Below are positions 16,048-24,552 of a DNA stretch of 64,000 bases, piece by piece. Both the position numbers and the translations under genes were made by a program. The notes beneath the pieces are model-generated. The model saw only the letters and a program-made list of their open reading frames with translations, had not been told where the DNA came from and did no database searches. Origin of the DNA: an uncultured Prevotellaceae bacterium (GTDB lineage: Bacteria; Bacteroidota; Bacteroidia; Bacteroidales; Muribaculaceae); contig ONJX01000004.1 of NCBI GenBank assembly GCA_900318255.1, forward strand, positions 84,860-148,859. The letters are read 5' to 3'. How positions within the stretch are numbered: the stretch's first letter is position 1; each line of letters starts with the position of its first letter.

Positions 16048-17733
16048 ATGACAACATCAAGTTACTTTTTTCTGATTTTTGAGTTATTAGGGTCACTGGG
16101 ACTGCTCATCTTTGGCATGAAGATGATGAGCGACTCGTTGCAGAAGATGGCAGGTCCACAGCTGCGACACATCTTGGGAGCTATCACATCTAATCGTTTC
16201 ACCGGTATGTTGGCAGGCACATTCATCACTTGTGCTGTGCAGTCCTCATCGGCAACCACGGTGATGACGGTATCGTTTGTCAGCGCAGGGCTACTGTCGC
16301 TGGGTCAGGCCATCTCGGTGATCATGGGTGCTAACATTGGCACCACGCTCACGGCATGGATCATGTCGCTGGGCTATAGTGTAGATTTGACCGTGGTGGT
16401 GTTTCCTGCCTTTTTCCTGGGCCTGCTTCTCATTTATAACAAGAGGTTCAGGTTTGCCGGCGACTTGCTCTATGGAGTGGCATTCGTGTTTTTCTCGTTA
16501 GTGTTGCTCAGCAGTGCCGGCAAGTCGATGGACCTTGAGCACAACGAGCAAGTGATATCGTTTTTCTCATCATTCGACACCAGCAGCTACTTAACCATTA
16601 TTATATTTCTCGCCATTGGCACCATCATCACTTGCGTTGTGCAATCGTCGGCGGCTGTGATGGCAATAACGATATTGCTATGCTCCACAGGTGTACTGCC
16701 CATCTACATGGGCATCGCTTTGGTGATGGGAGAGAATATTGGCACCACTGCCACTGCCAACATTGCTGCCCTCGGTGCTGGCATTCAGGCACGGCGTGCG
16801 GCACTGGCGCACCTGCTGTTCAACGTCTTTGGAGTGATGTGGGTGTTGTGTGTCTTCTATCCCTTTGTTGACCTGGTGTGCAACATCGCCGGCTACACGC
16901 CAGGCAATGAGGCGCAGGCTTCGCACATTCCCATAGTGCTGGCCACCTTCCACACTTGCTTCAACATCACTAACACCGCCATCCTCATTGGCTTTATTCC
17001 TCAACTCGAGCGCATCGTGTGCTGGTTGCTGCCTCAGCGCGACACTGCCGAGAAAGAAGACTTCAAGCTCACCTATCTGCACTCAAGCCTCATGCGCACG
17101 CCAGAGCTTGCGGTGATTCAGGCACAAAAGGAGACCGCTCTCTTCTCCCAGCGCACTCAGCAGATGTTTGCTCTCGTGCGACAGCTGCTCACCGAGAAGA
17201 AGGCATCAAAATGGGATGAACTATTCGCCGAGATAGAGAAGCAGGAAGACATTGCCGACAACATCGAGATAGGCATTGCCAGGTATCTGGAGCGCGTGAG
17301 CTACGACCACCTCTCTAACGAGACCAAGAACTTGGTTCGCACCATGCTGCGCGAGATCAGCGAGCTCGAGAGCATTGCCGACTCTTGCTACAACCTCTCG
17401 CGCATCCTGAAGAGGCTGCACGATAGCGACAAAGAGTTCACCCCCGACCAGCTGCATCAGCTCCAGTCGATGACCATCTTCACCAATGATGCTCTCACGC
17501 AAATGAATGTGGTCATGAACGGCCGTGTGGAGGACTACACCATCGAGGAGTCTTACCGCATCGAGAACATGATTAACCTCATGTGCAAGCAGCTCAAGGA
17601 AGATAACATCAAGGCGGTTGACAGTCACCAGTATGACTACAACATGGGAACGATTTTCACCGACTTTGTCAAGGAGTGTGAGAAACTAGGCGACTATGTT
17701 ATCAACGTGATGCAGGCAAGATTTAGGAAATAA
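16048..17733 (+). CDS. Na/Pi cotransporter family protein with PhoU-like tail
   Basis: 561 residues from the ATG at 16048; the upstream 22 codons lie in the promoter region. Two inverted halves of the Na/Pi cotransporter fold carry the QSSS-type signatures (TCAVQSSSATTVMTVSF, then TCVVQSSAAVMAITILL) with GANIGTTLTAW and GENIGTTATAN. Eight or more membrane segments lie within residues 1-330. Residues about 350-561 form a PhoU-like helical domain (IEKQEDIADNIEIGIARYLE, EISELESIADSCYNLSRILK). It is expected to import phosphate with sodium at the inner membrane. A two-component system starts 33 bases downstream and may be in the same transcript. Confidence 0.92.
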   Translation: MTTSSYFFLIFELLGSLGLLIFGMKMMSDSLQKMAGPQLRHILGAITSNRFTGMLAGTFITCAVQSSSATTVMTVSFVSAGLLSLGQAISVIMGANIGTTLTAWIMSLGYSVDLTVVVFPAFFLGLLLIYNKRFRFAGDLLYGVAFVFFSLVLLSSAGKSMDLEHNEQVISFFSSFDTSSYLTIIIFLAIGTIITCVVQSSAAVMAITILLCSTGVLPIYMGIALVMGENIGTTATANIAALGAGIQARRAALAHLLFNVFGVMWVLCVFYPFVDLVCNIAGYTPGNEAQASHIPIVLATFHTCFNITNTAILIGFIPQLERIVCWLLPQRDTAEKEDFKLTYLHSSLMRTPELAVIQAQKETALFSQRTQQMFALVRQLLTEKKASKWDELFAEIEKQEDIADNIEIGIARYLERVSYDHLSNETKNLVRTMLREISELESIADSCYNLSRILKRLHDSDKEFTPDQLHQLQSMTIFTNDALTQMNVVMNGRVEDYTIEESYRIENMINLMCKQLKEDNIKAVDSHQYDYNMGTIFTDFVKECEKLGDYVINVMQARFRK

Positions 17734-17766
17734 TTACTAACTTTGCCCCCATAAAATAACAGGAAC

Positions 17767-18441
17767 ATGTCAGCACGCATTCTTATCATCGACGACGACT
17801 ACGACCTGTGCGAGATATTGAGCTTCAACTTGCAAGCACAAGGTTTTCAGCCAAGTGTGGCACACTCGGCTCTCGAGGCCATGAGGCTCAACATCGCCAG
17901 CTTCGACCTCCTTATCATTGATGTGATGATGCCGGGCATGAGTGGGTTTCAGCTGGCGCAGGAGCTCAAGATGGATTACATCTACTCGCAGGTGCCCATT
18001 ATCTTCCTCACAGCTCTCGACAGCGAGAGCGACATTCTCAAGGGCTTCAACTTGGGGGCCGACGACTATATCGCCAAGCCATTTTCCATAAAGGAACTCA
18101 TGGCAAGGGTAAAGGCTGTGCTGCACCGCACCAGTCAGCAGCACAACGACGCATTGCTGTCTTTTGGAGGCATTGTCATTGACAAGAATTCTAAGACGGT
18201 GACTATCGACGGCAGTGATGTGACGCTCACCAAGACCGAATATGACCTGCTGCTGTTTTTCCTCTCTCACCAGGGCGAGGTGTTCACTCGTGAGCAACTC
18301 ATTGAGTATGTGTGGCCAGGAAACACGGTTGTCACGCTGCGCACTATCGACGTCAACATCACCAGGCTGAGAAAAAAAATGGGACCTTACTCTTCCCACA
18401 TAATAACCAAAACAGGGTTTGGTTACTGCTTTAAATGCTAA
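17767..18441 (+). CDS. OmpR/PhoB-family response regulator (RprY-like)
   Basis: 224 residues. The receiver domain (1-120) has the acidic pair in ILIIDDDYDL, phosphoacceptor Asp52 in LLIIDVMMPGMSG, and Lys in DDYIAKPF. The C-terminal winged helix (about 130-224) has TLTKTEYDLLLFFLSH and LRTIDVNITRLRKK. It should bind DNA when phosphorylated by the kinase encoded next. Resemblance to Bacteroides RprY is by overall pattern only. Confidence 0.92.
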   Translation: MSARILIIDDDYDLCEILSFNLQAQGFQPSVAHSALEAMRLNIASFDLLIIDVMMPGMSGFQLAQELKMDYIYSQVPIIFLTALDSESDILKGFNLGADDYIAKPFSIKELMARVKAVLHRTSQQHNDALLSFGGIVIDKNSKTVTIDGSDVTLTKTEYDLLLFFLSHQGEVFTREQLIEYVWPGNTVVTLRTIDVNITRLRKKMGPYSSHIITKTGFGYCFKC

Positions 18442-18737
18442 ACTAAACTAAATGTAAAGTGTTAAGTGTAAAATGTTAAGTGTTAAGTAGGGACAAGGCG
18501 TGCCTTGTCCGTTAAGTGCTAGAGATTCTAGAAGTTCTAGACAATCTAGATGTTCTAGAAACTCTAGACAATCTAGAAATGAGAGAGAACTTGCTATTCT
18601 CTTGTCATCTCGTTCTCTTGTTTTCTTGTTCTCTTGTTCTCTTGTCATCTCGTTCTCTTGTTCTCTTGTCATCTCGTTCTCTTGTCATCTTGTTCTCTTG
18701 TTCTCTTGTCATCTTGTTTGCTAAATATAAAAAACTC
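18442..18737. repeat. Low-complexity tract between response regulator and kinase
   Basis: Three blocks are visible. First are TTAAGTGT-type repeats ending in the 9-bp-arm palindrome GGACAAGGC/GCCTTGTCC (18491-18510, with another copy at 42563-42582). Then come TCTAGA-containing units (GAAGTTCTAGACAATCTAGA). Last are about ten imperfect copies of TTCTCTTGTCATCTCG and shorter versions. An ORF across it is only read-through of the repeats. Confidence 0.75.
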
Positions 18738-19658
18738 ATGAAAAATCTATCAGAAGGTAAAAAGATGTGGTTCAGCGTGATGGCGATTTTCTTTATCTAC
18801 GCCATCATCTTCATCATGTTTGAAGACTACGACCGCAAAACATTTGAACCGCTTAATGAGATGAGCGACTGGCACTTGCTCATCTTCTCGCTGGTGGTGA
18901 TGGCAGTGTTGGGACTGCTGCTCTATCGCTATTCCAGGCGCATGGATCAGCGCATCAAGCAGGAACAGGAGATGAAGCAATCGCTCATGAGACGGCAACT
19001 CACTCAGAACATCTCTCATGAACTCAAGACCCCGGTGGCAAGCATCCTGGGATATGCCGAGACTATTGTTGCTAACCCCACCATGCCCCCCGAGACAAGA
19101 ACCCGTTTCATAGAGAGGACTAGGTTGAAGGCTCTGAGGCTCACCACGCTCCTTAACGACCTCTCAACCATCAACCGCATGGACTATGCGCCGCATCTCA
19201 TCGCCATGAAGCGCGTGAATGTCTCGCAAGTGGTGGCCGACATTGCTCAAGACGTGGATTTGGCTCTGAAGTCAAAGCACATGACCCTTAACAACTGCTT
19301 GCCCGAGGACATTATCGTCACAGGCAACGACTCACTCATCTACAGCATCTTTAGCAACCTCATCGACAATGCCATCAACTATGCTGGCGAGAACACAGCT
19401 ATCGACATCACGGCAACACAAACCGACGATTACTGGCACTTCAAGTTCTGCGATAACGGCGAGGGAGTGGAAGCACAGCACCTGCCGCATCTCTTTGAGA
19501 GATTTTACCGCATCGACACTGGGCGCAGCCGCGCCAATGGTGGCTCGGGGCTGGGGCTTGCTATAGTGAAAAACGCCGTCATCCAGCACAAAGGCAATAT
19601 TACAGTCAATGCCATCAATGACGGTGGGCTTGAGTTTAACTTCTCTCTGAAAAAGTAG
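18738..19658 (+). CDS. Sensor histidine kinase (RprX-like)
   Basis: 306 residues from the ATG at 18738; the open frame upstream is low-complexity DNA. Two membrane segments (about 10-27 and 44-64) leave almost no periplasmic sensor domain. HisKA has His94 in NISHELKTPVASILGYAE. The HATPase has the N box NLIDNAINYA, G1 FCDNGEGV and G2 GGSGLGLAIV. It should phosphorylate the response regulator at 17767. With such a short external loop it may sense the membrane itself or a partner (inference). Confidence 0.92.
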   Translation: MKNLSEGKKMWFSVMAIFFIYAIIFIMFEDYDRKTFEPLNEMSDWHLLIFSLVVMAVLGLLLYRYSRRMDQRIKQEQEMKQSLMRRQLTQNISHELKTPVASILGYAETIVANPTMPPETRTRFIERTRLKALRLTTLLNDLSTINRMDYAPHLIAMKRVNVSQVVADIAQDVDLALKSKHMTLNNCLPEDIIVTGNDSLIYSIFSNLIDNAINYAGENTAIDITATQTDDYWHFKFCDNGEGVEAQHLPHLFERFYRIDTGRSRANGGSGLGLAIVKNAVIQHKGNITVNAINDGGLEFNFSLKK

Positions 19659-19701
19659 CTGATGAGCTGACAAGGCAATTAGGCAATGTCAACATAAATG
19701 A

Positions 19702-19761
19702 CTAGCCTCACGGTGCGTAGCTCCAGGAGCTGCGTGGCGTGAGGCTAGTGCCATTCTTTTT
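19702..19761. terminator. Bidirectional terminator between convergent genes
   Basis: CTAGCCTCACG and CGTGAGGCTAG form a long stem with an internal AGCTCC/GGAGCT stem, followed by a T-run on the plus strand. Confidence 0.75.
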
Positions 19762-19801
19762 TCTGTAAGCAATAGAGGAAACAACCTCCCCCTTGCTTGT
19801 G

Positions 19802-21832
19802 TTACTTCACAACCTTGGTAACGGTAGTTGAGCCGTCGTTGTAGCGGGTGACGACGATGTTCATGCCAGGCTGTGGCGTTGCGCTTTCCACGCCCATCAT
19901 GTTGACGTAAGTCACCTGTGTCACTTGCCTTGAGGCATCAACACTGGTAATTGCAGTGGTTGCCGAAGCCGAGACAGGGCAAATGGTGTAGTTAGTGTAA
20001 TAGTCACTGCCGTGGTAATCTACCGACTTGGGCATGAGTGCCTTGCGCTTGCTGCCCGCAACAATCTGCTTAGCTTTCTTGGCAGGAGCCTCGCTTGATG
20101 TGGCCGCCCACTCGTCGTTGAGTTTGAAAATTGACACGAGGTCATAGCGTGTGCCCTCGGTGAGCTGCGATTGCAACTCGGGGTTCAAGCGGAAGTCTAG
20201 CTTCACCTGCACGGTGTCTTGAGCACTGCACAGGTAAGGCTCTCCGTCTATGAGCCTGTAAGCACCAGTGACCTGTCCATACTCATGCCCTGCGGCAATG
20301 AGTTTCTCCTGGCTGATATTGTAAGCCCACAGTTTGAGCGCCGGGAACTCGGCGTCAGGCAGCTCGCTTGGAGCCGAAGAGATAATGAGGCGGGGGTTGG
20401 TATCAACATTGTCGAGGGTGCCTCTCACGGTCTCGGGCTTGAGCACCTTCATGGCAGCGATGGTGTTGTAGAGCTGCTCATCGTCGCCACAGTCGAGGGC
20501 TATCCAGCTAGGATACCAGTCTTCATACCAAGTGAAGCCCCACTCGGCATACTCGTCGTAGAGGATTTGGTCAACATTGTCGGTAACAAAAATGATGTTG
20601 CCGTCAATCTCGTTCTTGGCAGGCAGCACCACATAGAGGCTGTCGGCAACCTTGTAGTTTGTGCCATCCACGCCATTATAGGTGATCTTCCACAGGCGAG
20701 TGCCAGGAGCAGCGGTGATGCTGATGGGGTATAGTTCATAATTGTTGTTGTGGATGGTCACCATGCCTTCAATATTGTAAGTCTCGCCCTGCTCAATAGC
20801 CGGATACTCGATGCCAAAGCGGTTGTAGCCAGGCAATGTCACGGGAACCATCTCCTCGGCCTCGTTCTTCTCATAGCTGGTGATGGTGAAGTTGCCATTG
20901 TCGTCGATGTCGCTCAAAACCACACCATCCATGCTCACCTTAAAGTTCTCATAGCCTTCCTCTGGGTCAAGGATGTAGCTTACCCAGCCTGTCATGTCAA
21001 ATGGGGTATAGTAGTCTTCCTGAACCAGTGAGGTGGCGTTGTTGAAATGCTCGGGAGAGGTTATTTCCATTAGACCATTGTAGGTGGTCTTCACGCCTGT
21101 CCAGCCAGCGGGAATTACAGCACCCAGCTGATACTGCTTATCTACATTTCCATAGACGAGTGCCGCATGGGCATAACCCTCATCATCGAGCTGCTGAAGC
21201 CACAAGTAGTTGCCCCATTGATAGTTGACAAAGGCCTCGCCTGTAAACTGGAACTTGGTGTCATCGTCGAGTGAGCTCAAGTTCATCAGGTGGTCAAGCT
21301 TTGTGATATTGGGGTCAACAGGATTGCTGGGGTCGCCGCCAGGGTTATCGGTGGGTGGCTCGTTGCTGGTGGTGACTACCACGCTGGCAATCTGAGCGTT
21401 CTTGGTAGTGGGGTGCGTGAACGACACGGTGGCTGTGCTGCCGGTCCATGTGCCGGTGCCATCGAGGGCGGTGTAGTTGCCCACGTTGGCAAGCAGGTCA
21501 AAGTTGCTGGTGCTGGCGGCATTAATAGTGATGCCAACGATGCTGCCGCTCTCCACCGAGAAAGTGATAGCTCCGTCTTGATAGATGCGCAGCGTGTAGC
21601 TGCCCTGTGAGTTCCACACACGAGTCTGGGTAGAGCCGTTCACGGCAGTGAGGCTCACGCCGTCCACCGTGATTGTGCCCACATCGGTAAGGTTCACACC
21701 ATTGCTTTGAGCAGGAGGCGTGATGCCCATAGCTTGCAGTCCTGCCTGCGATGAGAAGTCGAATGTCACCTCACCTGCCCATGTTGCCATAGCAATAATC
21801 GCCATGACGGCAAAAGATAAAATTTTTCTCAT
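19802..21832 (-). CDS. Secreted beta-rich protein with probable C-terminal sorting domain
   Basis: 676 residues from the ATG at 21832, which gives a signal peptide (MRKILSFAVMAIIAMATWAG). Residues 20-180 are beta-rich, with TVDFS-like and AITFSVESGSIVGITI strands. A Pro/Gly/Asp linker (about 185-205) precedes a second region with repeated aromatic beta strands. The last 45 residues (VTYVNMMGVESATPQPGMNI, then VVTRYNDGSTTVTKVVK) have the pattern of short C-terminal domains on type IX-secreted proteins: a Gly-rich turn, NIVV, and a Lys-rich end. The function is unknown; surface exposure or secretion is likely. It lies 29 bases behind nadC. Confidence 0.75.
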   Translation of the reverse strand: MRKILSFAVMAIIAMATWAGEVTFDFSSQAGLQAMGITPPAQSNGVNLTDVGTITVDGVSLTAVNGSTQTRVWNSQGSYTLRIYQDGAITFSVESGSIVGITINAASTSNFDLLANVGNYTALDGTGTWTGSTATVSFTHPTTKNAQIASVVVTTSNEPPTDNPGGDPSNPVDPNITKLDHLMNLSSLDDDTKFQFTGEAFVNYQWGNYLWLQQLDDEGYAHAALVYGNVDKQYQLGAVIPAGWTGVKTTYNGLMEITSPEHFNNATSLVQEDYYTPFDMTGWVSYILDPEEGYENFKVSMDGVVLSDIDDNGNFTITSYEKNEAEEMVPVTLPGYNRFGIEYPAIEQGETYNIEGMVTIHNNNYELYPISITAAPGTRLWKITYNGVDGTNYKVADSLYVVLPAKNEIDGNIIFVTDNVDQILYDEYAEWGFTWYEDWYPSWIALDCGDDEQLYNTIAAMKVLKPETVRGTLDNVDTNPRLIISSAPSELPDAEFPALKLWAYNISQEKLIAAGHEYGQVTGAYRLIDGEPYLCSAQDTVQVKLDFRLNPELQSQLTEGTRYDLVSIFKLNDEWAATSSEAPAKKAKQIVAGSKRKALMPKSVDYHGSDYYTNYTICPVSASATTAITSVDASRQVTQVTYVNMMGVESATPQPGMNIVVTRYNDGSTTVTKVVK

Positions 21833-21861
21833 AATCTTGTTTATTTTCTTAAATGTGATGT

Positions 21862-22710
21862 CTAGAATGCCTTGAAGCTCATGTCGAGCGACTTCACGCT
21901 GTGGGTAAGGGCTCCTACCGAGATATAATCTACGCCGCACTCGCCGTAGGCGCGCAGCGTGTCGATGGTGATGCCGCCACTCGACTCGGTCTCGACCTGG
22001 TGGTCAACTATTTTCACTGCCTCGCGCGTGAGCTCGGGAGTGAAGTTGTCAAACATGATGCGATCCACTCCGCCTGCGGCGAGGGCTTCGCGCAACTCGT
22101 CGAGGTTGCGCACCTCAATCTCAATCTTGAGGTCCTTGTTGTTCTCTTTGCACCAGCGTTTTGCACCATCAATGGCCGCGGTGATGCCGCCAGCGAAATC
22201 CACATGGTTGTCCTTGAGCAGAATCATGTCGAAGAGGCCTATGCGGTGGTTGCAGCCGCCGCCTATCTTCACAGCGTCCTTCTCCATCAGGCGCATGCCA
22301 GGAGTGGTCTTGCGAGTGTCGAGCACACGGGTGTGCAAGCCTTCAAGCTCTTTTTGATAACGTGCTGTGACGGTGGCTATGCCGCTCATGCGCTGCATGA
22401 TATTGAGCATCAAGCGCTCGGTCTGCAGCAACGACTGCACCTTGCCCTCCACGATGAAGGCGATGTCGCCAGGCTTCACATGAGCGCCATCCTCGATGTA
22501 GGTCGTCATCTTCAACTCGGGGTCAAATTTCTCAAATACCCTCCTTGCCATCTCAACACCGGCAAGGATGCCTTCTTCCTTGACTATCAGGCGTGAGCGC
22601 CCCATCTCATCGGCAGGGATGCTGCACAGGGTGGTGGCGTCACCGTCACCAATGTCCTCGGCAAACGCTAAGTCAATCAACTCGTCAATAAGTTCGTCTC
22701 TTGTTTTCAT
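21862..22710 (-). CDS. nadC: Nicotinate-nucleotide pyrophosphorylase (carboxylating)
   Basis: 282 residues. It converts quinolinate and PRPP to nicotinate mononucleotide, CO2 and PPi in de novo NAD synthesis. The start is MKTRDELIDELIDLAFAEDI, with DATT close behind. Active-site signatures are LNIMQRMSGIAT, VLDTRKTTPGMR, GGGCNHRIGLFDMILLKDNH, IEVEVRN-like (IEIEVRNLDE) and a C-terminal GVDYISVGALTHS. Length is normal and no partner NAD genes are adjacent. Confidence 0.96.
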   Translation of the reverse strand: MKTRDELIDELIDLAFAEDIGDGDATTLCSIPADEMGRSRLIVKEEGILAGVEMARRVFEKFDPELKMTTYIEDGAHVKPGDIAFIVEGKVQSLLQTERLMLNIMQRMSGIATVTARYQKELEGLHTRVLDTRKTTPGMRLMEKDAVKIGGGCNHRIGLFDMILLKDNHVDFAGGITAAIDGAKRWCKENNKDLKIEIEVRNLDELREALAAGGVDRIMFDNFTPELTREAVKIVDHQVETESSGGITIDTLRAYGECGVDYISVGALTHSVKSLDMSFKAF

Positions 22711-22749
22711 GTCAATTACAGTATTTTGTTATTTATTGATTTTCTTCTT

Positions 22750-23223
22750 TCATTCGTGGTGGTAAGGCTCGCCGCGGAGGATGGTCATGGCACGGTAGAG
22801 CTGCTCGGTGAAGATGAGGCGTATCATCTCATGGGAGAAGGTCATTGTAGAGAGGGAGATTTTCTCGCTGGCGCGCGCATAGACCTCGGGCGAGAAACCA
22901 TAAGGCCCGCCCACCACAAAGACGAGACGGCGCTGCACGCTGGCCATCTTCTTCTCGATGTAGCACGCAAATTCCACCGAGGTGAACTGCTTGCCGTGCT
23001 CGTCGAGCAGCACCACATGGTCGCTGCTATCGAGGGCGGCAAGGATGTTGCGGCCCTCGGCAGCCTTTTGCTGCGCCTCGGTGAGGCTTTTGGTGTTCTT
23101 GGCATCGGCAATGTGGAGTATCTCAAACGGCACATAATGCTTTAGCCTCGAGGTATATTCCTCGATTCCCTTGCTCAGATAGCCGCTGGCCATCTTACCC
23201 ACTACCGCCAGAATGATTTTCAT
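22750..23223 (-). CDS. rlmH: 23S rRNA (pseudouridine1915-N3)-methyltransferase
   Basis: A 157-residue SPOUT-type methyltransferase that methylates pseudouridine 1915 in helix 69 of 23S rRNA. The SAM-binding knot is seen in VVLLDEHGKQFTS, FVVGGPYGFS and the C-terminal SLSTMTFSHEMIRLIFTEQL. Full length. It lies upstream of nadC on the same strand with a 39-base gap. Confidence 0.96.
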   Translation of the reverse strand: MKIILAVVGKMASGYLSKGIEEYTSRLKHYVPFEILHIADAKNTKSLTEAQQKAAEGRNILAALDSSDHVVLLDEHGKQFTSVEFACYIEKKMASVQRRLVFVVGGPYGFSPEVYARASEKISLSTMTFSHEMIRLIFTEQLYRAMTILRGEPYHHE

Positions 23224-23338
23224 TGCTATTTAGTAGAATAGTAGATTAGTAGATTAGTGGAATAGTAGAATAGTTGAATAGTAGAATAGTAGAAAACTGC
23301 TTTACTGCTTCACTGCTTTACTATTTTACTATTCTCGG
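23224..23338. repeat. Low-complexity tract of AGTAGAAT repeats
   Basis: It consists of imperfect units such as AATAGTAGATTAGTAGATTA, then CTGCTTTACTGCTTCACTGC and TTTACTATTTTACTATTC. The two halves are roughly inverted relative to each other, so the transcript could fold. No gene is present. Confidence 0.65.
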
Positions 23339-24220
23339 CTATTTCACAAAAAACTTGATGCCACCAGGGTGGCAGGTCACTGTCATGTCGGTAATCTTCT
23401 CCATGGGCTCACCATCGATGTGATAGACGTGAGGCTCGGTGGTGTGAATCTTTATCTCTCTTGCCCTGTAGGTATCTACATGGCGGTTTTTATCCACGCT
23501 CTTGGTGAAGAGGCTGCCGCCCACGATGCCACACTCAATGCGCCTGAATGGCTTGATGACGGTGATGTCGAGTAAGCCGTCTTGCAAACTCGCATGAGGC
23601 GCGATATAGGCGTTGTTGCCATATTGCGACGCGTTGGCACAGGTGATGACAAACACGTCCTCCTCAACTACTGTGCCATCAATCTCAAAGGTGCAGTGGA
23701 TGGGCTTGTAGTGGGCATAGACCTGAAATGCCGTTTTCACATAATTTAGAGAGCCACGCTTGGTGCGCTTGGCATAGCGGTCGGCAATCTCGGCGTCAAA
23801 GCCCATGCCGCCAGTGCACACGAAGGTCTTGTCATTGAGCGTGCAGTAGTCGCACACCTCCACATGGTCGTGGTTGATAACCGCAATGGCCTTTTTCATG
23901 TTCATGGGAATCTCGAGGTGGCGCGCCAGGCCATTGCCCGAGCCACAAGGGATGATTGCCAGAGCTACATCGCTGCCAGTCAGCGCCGAAGCAGCACCGT
24001 TGACGGTGCCATCGCCGCCCACGGCAATAACGCCGTAGTATCCCTCCTTGACGGCCTTGGCCGCCAAGTCGCTCACGCGCAGATCACGAGTGACCAGCTC
24101 CACTTTTAGGTCAAACTTGCTGTGGTCAATAATGTCTTCCAATAGCTGTGGCACATGCTCCTTCTTGCTGTTGCCCGAGAAGGGGTTGATGATTGCCATG
24201 AGTTTCTTGCGTTCTTCCAT
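23339..24220 (-). CDS. Diacylglycerol kinase-family lipid kinase
   Basis: 293 residues of the DagK/YegS family. The catalytic domain has NPFSGNSKK at the N-terminus, the nucleotide motif GVIAVGGDGTVNGAASAL and the substrate motif IPCGSGNGLARHL. A beta-sandwich C-terminal domain ends in YHIDGEPMEK. It should phosphorylate diacylglycerol or a related lipid in the cytoplasmic leaflet. Its ATG lies about 5 bases after the -7 box of the repeat-borne promoter (24225-24255), implying a leaderless mRNA. Confidence 0.9.
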   Translation of the reverse strand: MEERKKLMAIINPFSGNSKKEHVPQLLEDIIDHSKFDLKVELVTRDLRVSDLAAKAVKEGYYGVIAVGGDGTVNGAASALTGSDVALAIIPCGSGNGLARHLEIPMNMKKAIAVINHDHVEVCDYCTLNDKTFVCTGGMGFDAEIADRYAKRTKRGSLNYVKTAFQVYAHYKPIHCTFEIDGTVVEEDVFVITCANASQYGNNAYIAPHASLQDGLLDITVIKPFRRIECGIVGGSLFTKSVDKNRHVDTYRAREIKIHTTEPHVYHIDGEPMEKITDMTVTCHPGGIKFFVK

Positions 24221-24224
24221 GCCG

Positions 24225-24255
24225 CAAAATTAGTGCAAACCGAGGGAAACACAAA
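24225..24255 (-). promoter_or_regulatory. Repeat-borne promoter of the lipid kinase gene
   Basis: On the minus strand, TTTG (24252-24255), a 19-nt spacer and TAATTTTG (24225-24232). All but the first bases lie inside the 82-bp repeat. Confidence 0.75.
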
Positions 24256-24324
24256 ATGAAAAACGAAGTTTTTTATTTTTGCTTCCGAGGTGCCGCCTAA
24301 TTTATCCACAATTAGTGCATGTGC
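24229..24324 (-). repeat. Promoter-bearing 82-bp repeat, one copy plus start of a second
   Basis: A full unit spans 24229-24310 (ATTAGTGCAAACCGAG, AAAAACGAAGTTTTTT, TTCCGAGGTGCCGCC). The next unit begins at 24311 exactly 82 bases later but breaks off after ATTAGTGCA. Confidence 0.8.
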
Positions 24325-24337
24325 AGAGAAAAAACAC

Positions 24338-24345
24338 TAACTTTG
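24338..24345 (+). promoter_or_regulatory. -7 box upstream of the symporter gene
   Basis: TAACTTTG, about 205 bases before the start codon at 24553. The leader would contain the whole family B element. Confidence 0.45.
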
Positions 24346-24363
24346 CACTCTCAAAACAAGCAA

Positions 24364-24537
24364 GGTGGGTTCTATAAATTAATTGAGATGGATTTTGAAT
24401 TTATGTCGAGCAGATTTTTATTCAAAGTTGAAGAATAGTAGTGGGCTACATTTCAAGACTTTAGATAAAAAGATGCCGACAGAAAACAAAATGCAACCAA
24501 AACAATTTTTACTTTTTCTTAATTTATAGAACTCACC
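24364..24537 (+). repeat. MITE-like element, family B, copy 1 (174 bp)
   Basis: Terminal inverted repeats GGTGGGTTCTATAAATT and AATTTATAGAACTCACC (one mismatch). The inside shares several blocks with 31344-31511: TTGAG, GAGCAGATTT, ATAGTAGTGGGCTACA, AAAGATGCCGACA. No ORF is present. Confidence 0.65.
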
Positions 24538-24552
24538 GCAACAGATGTAGAA

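Noticed and set aside
18516..18737. N-terminal extension of the RprX-like kinase
   Set aside because: It is translation of TTCTCTTGTCATC-type repeats (repeated SCSLVLL). The ATG at 18738 starts a normal kinase.
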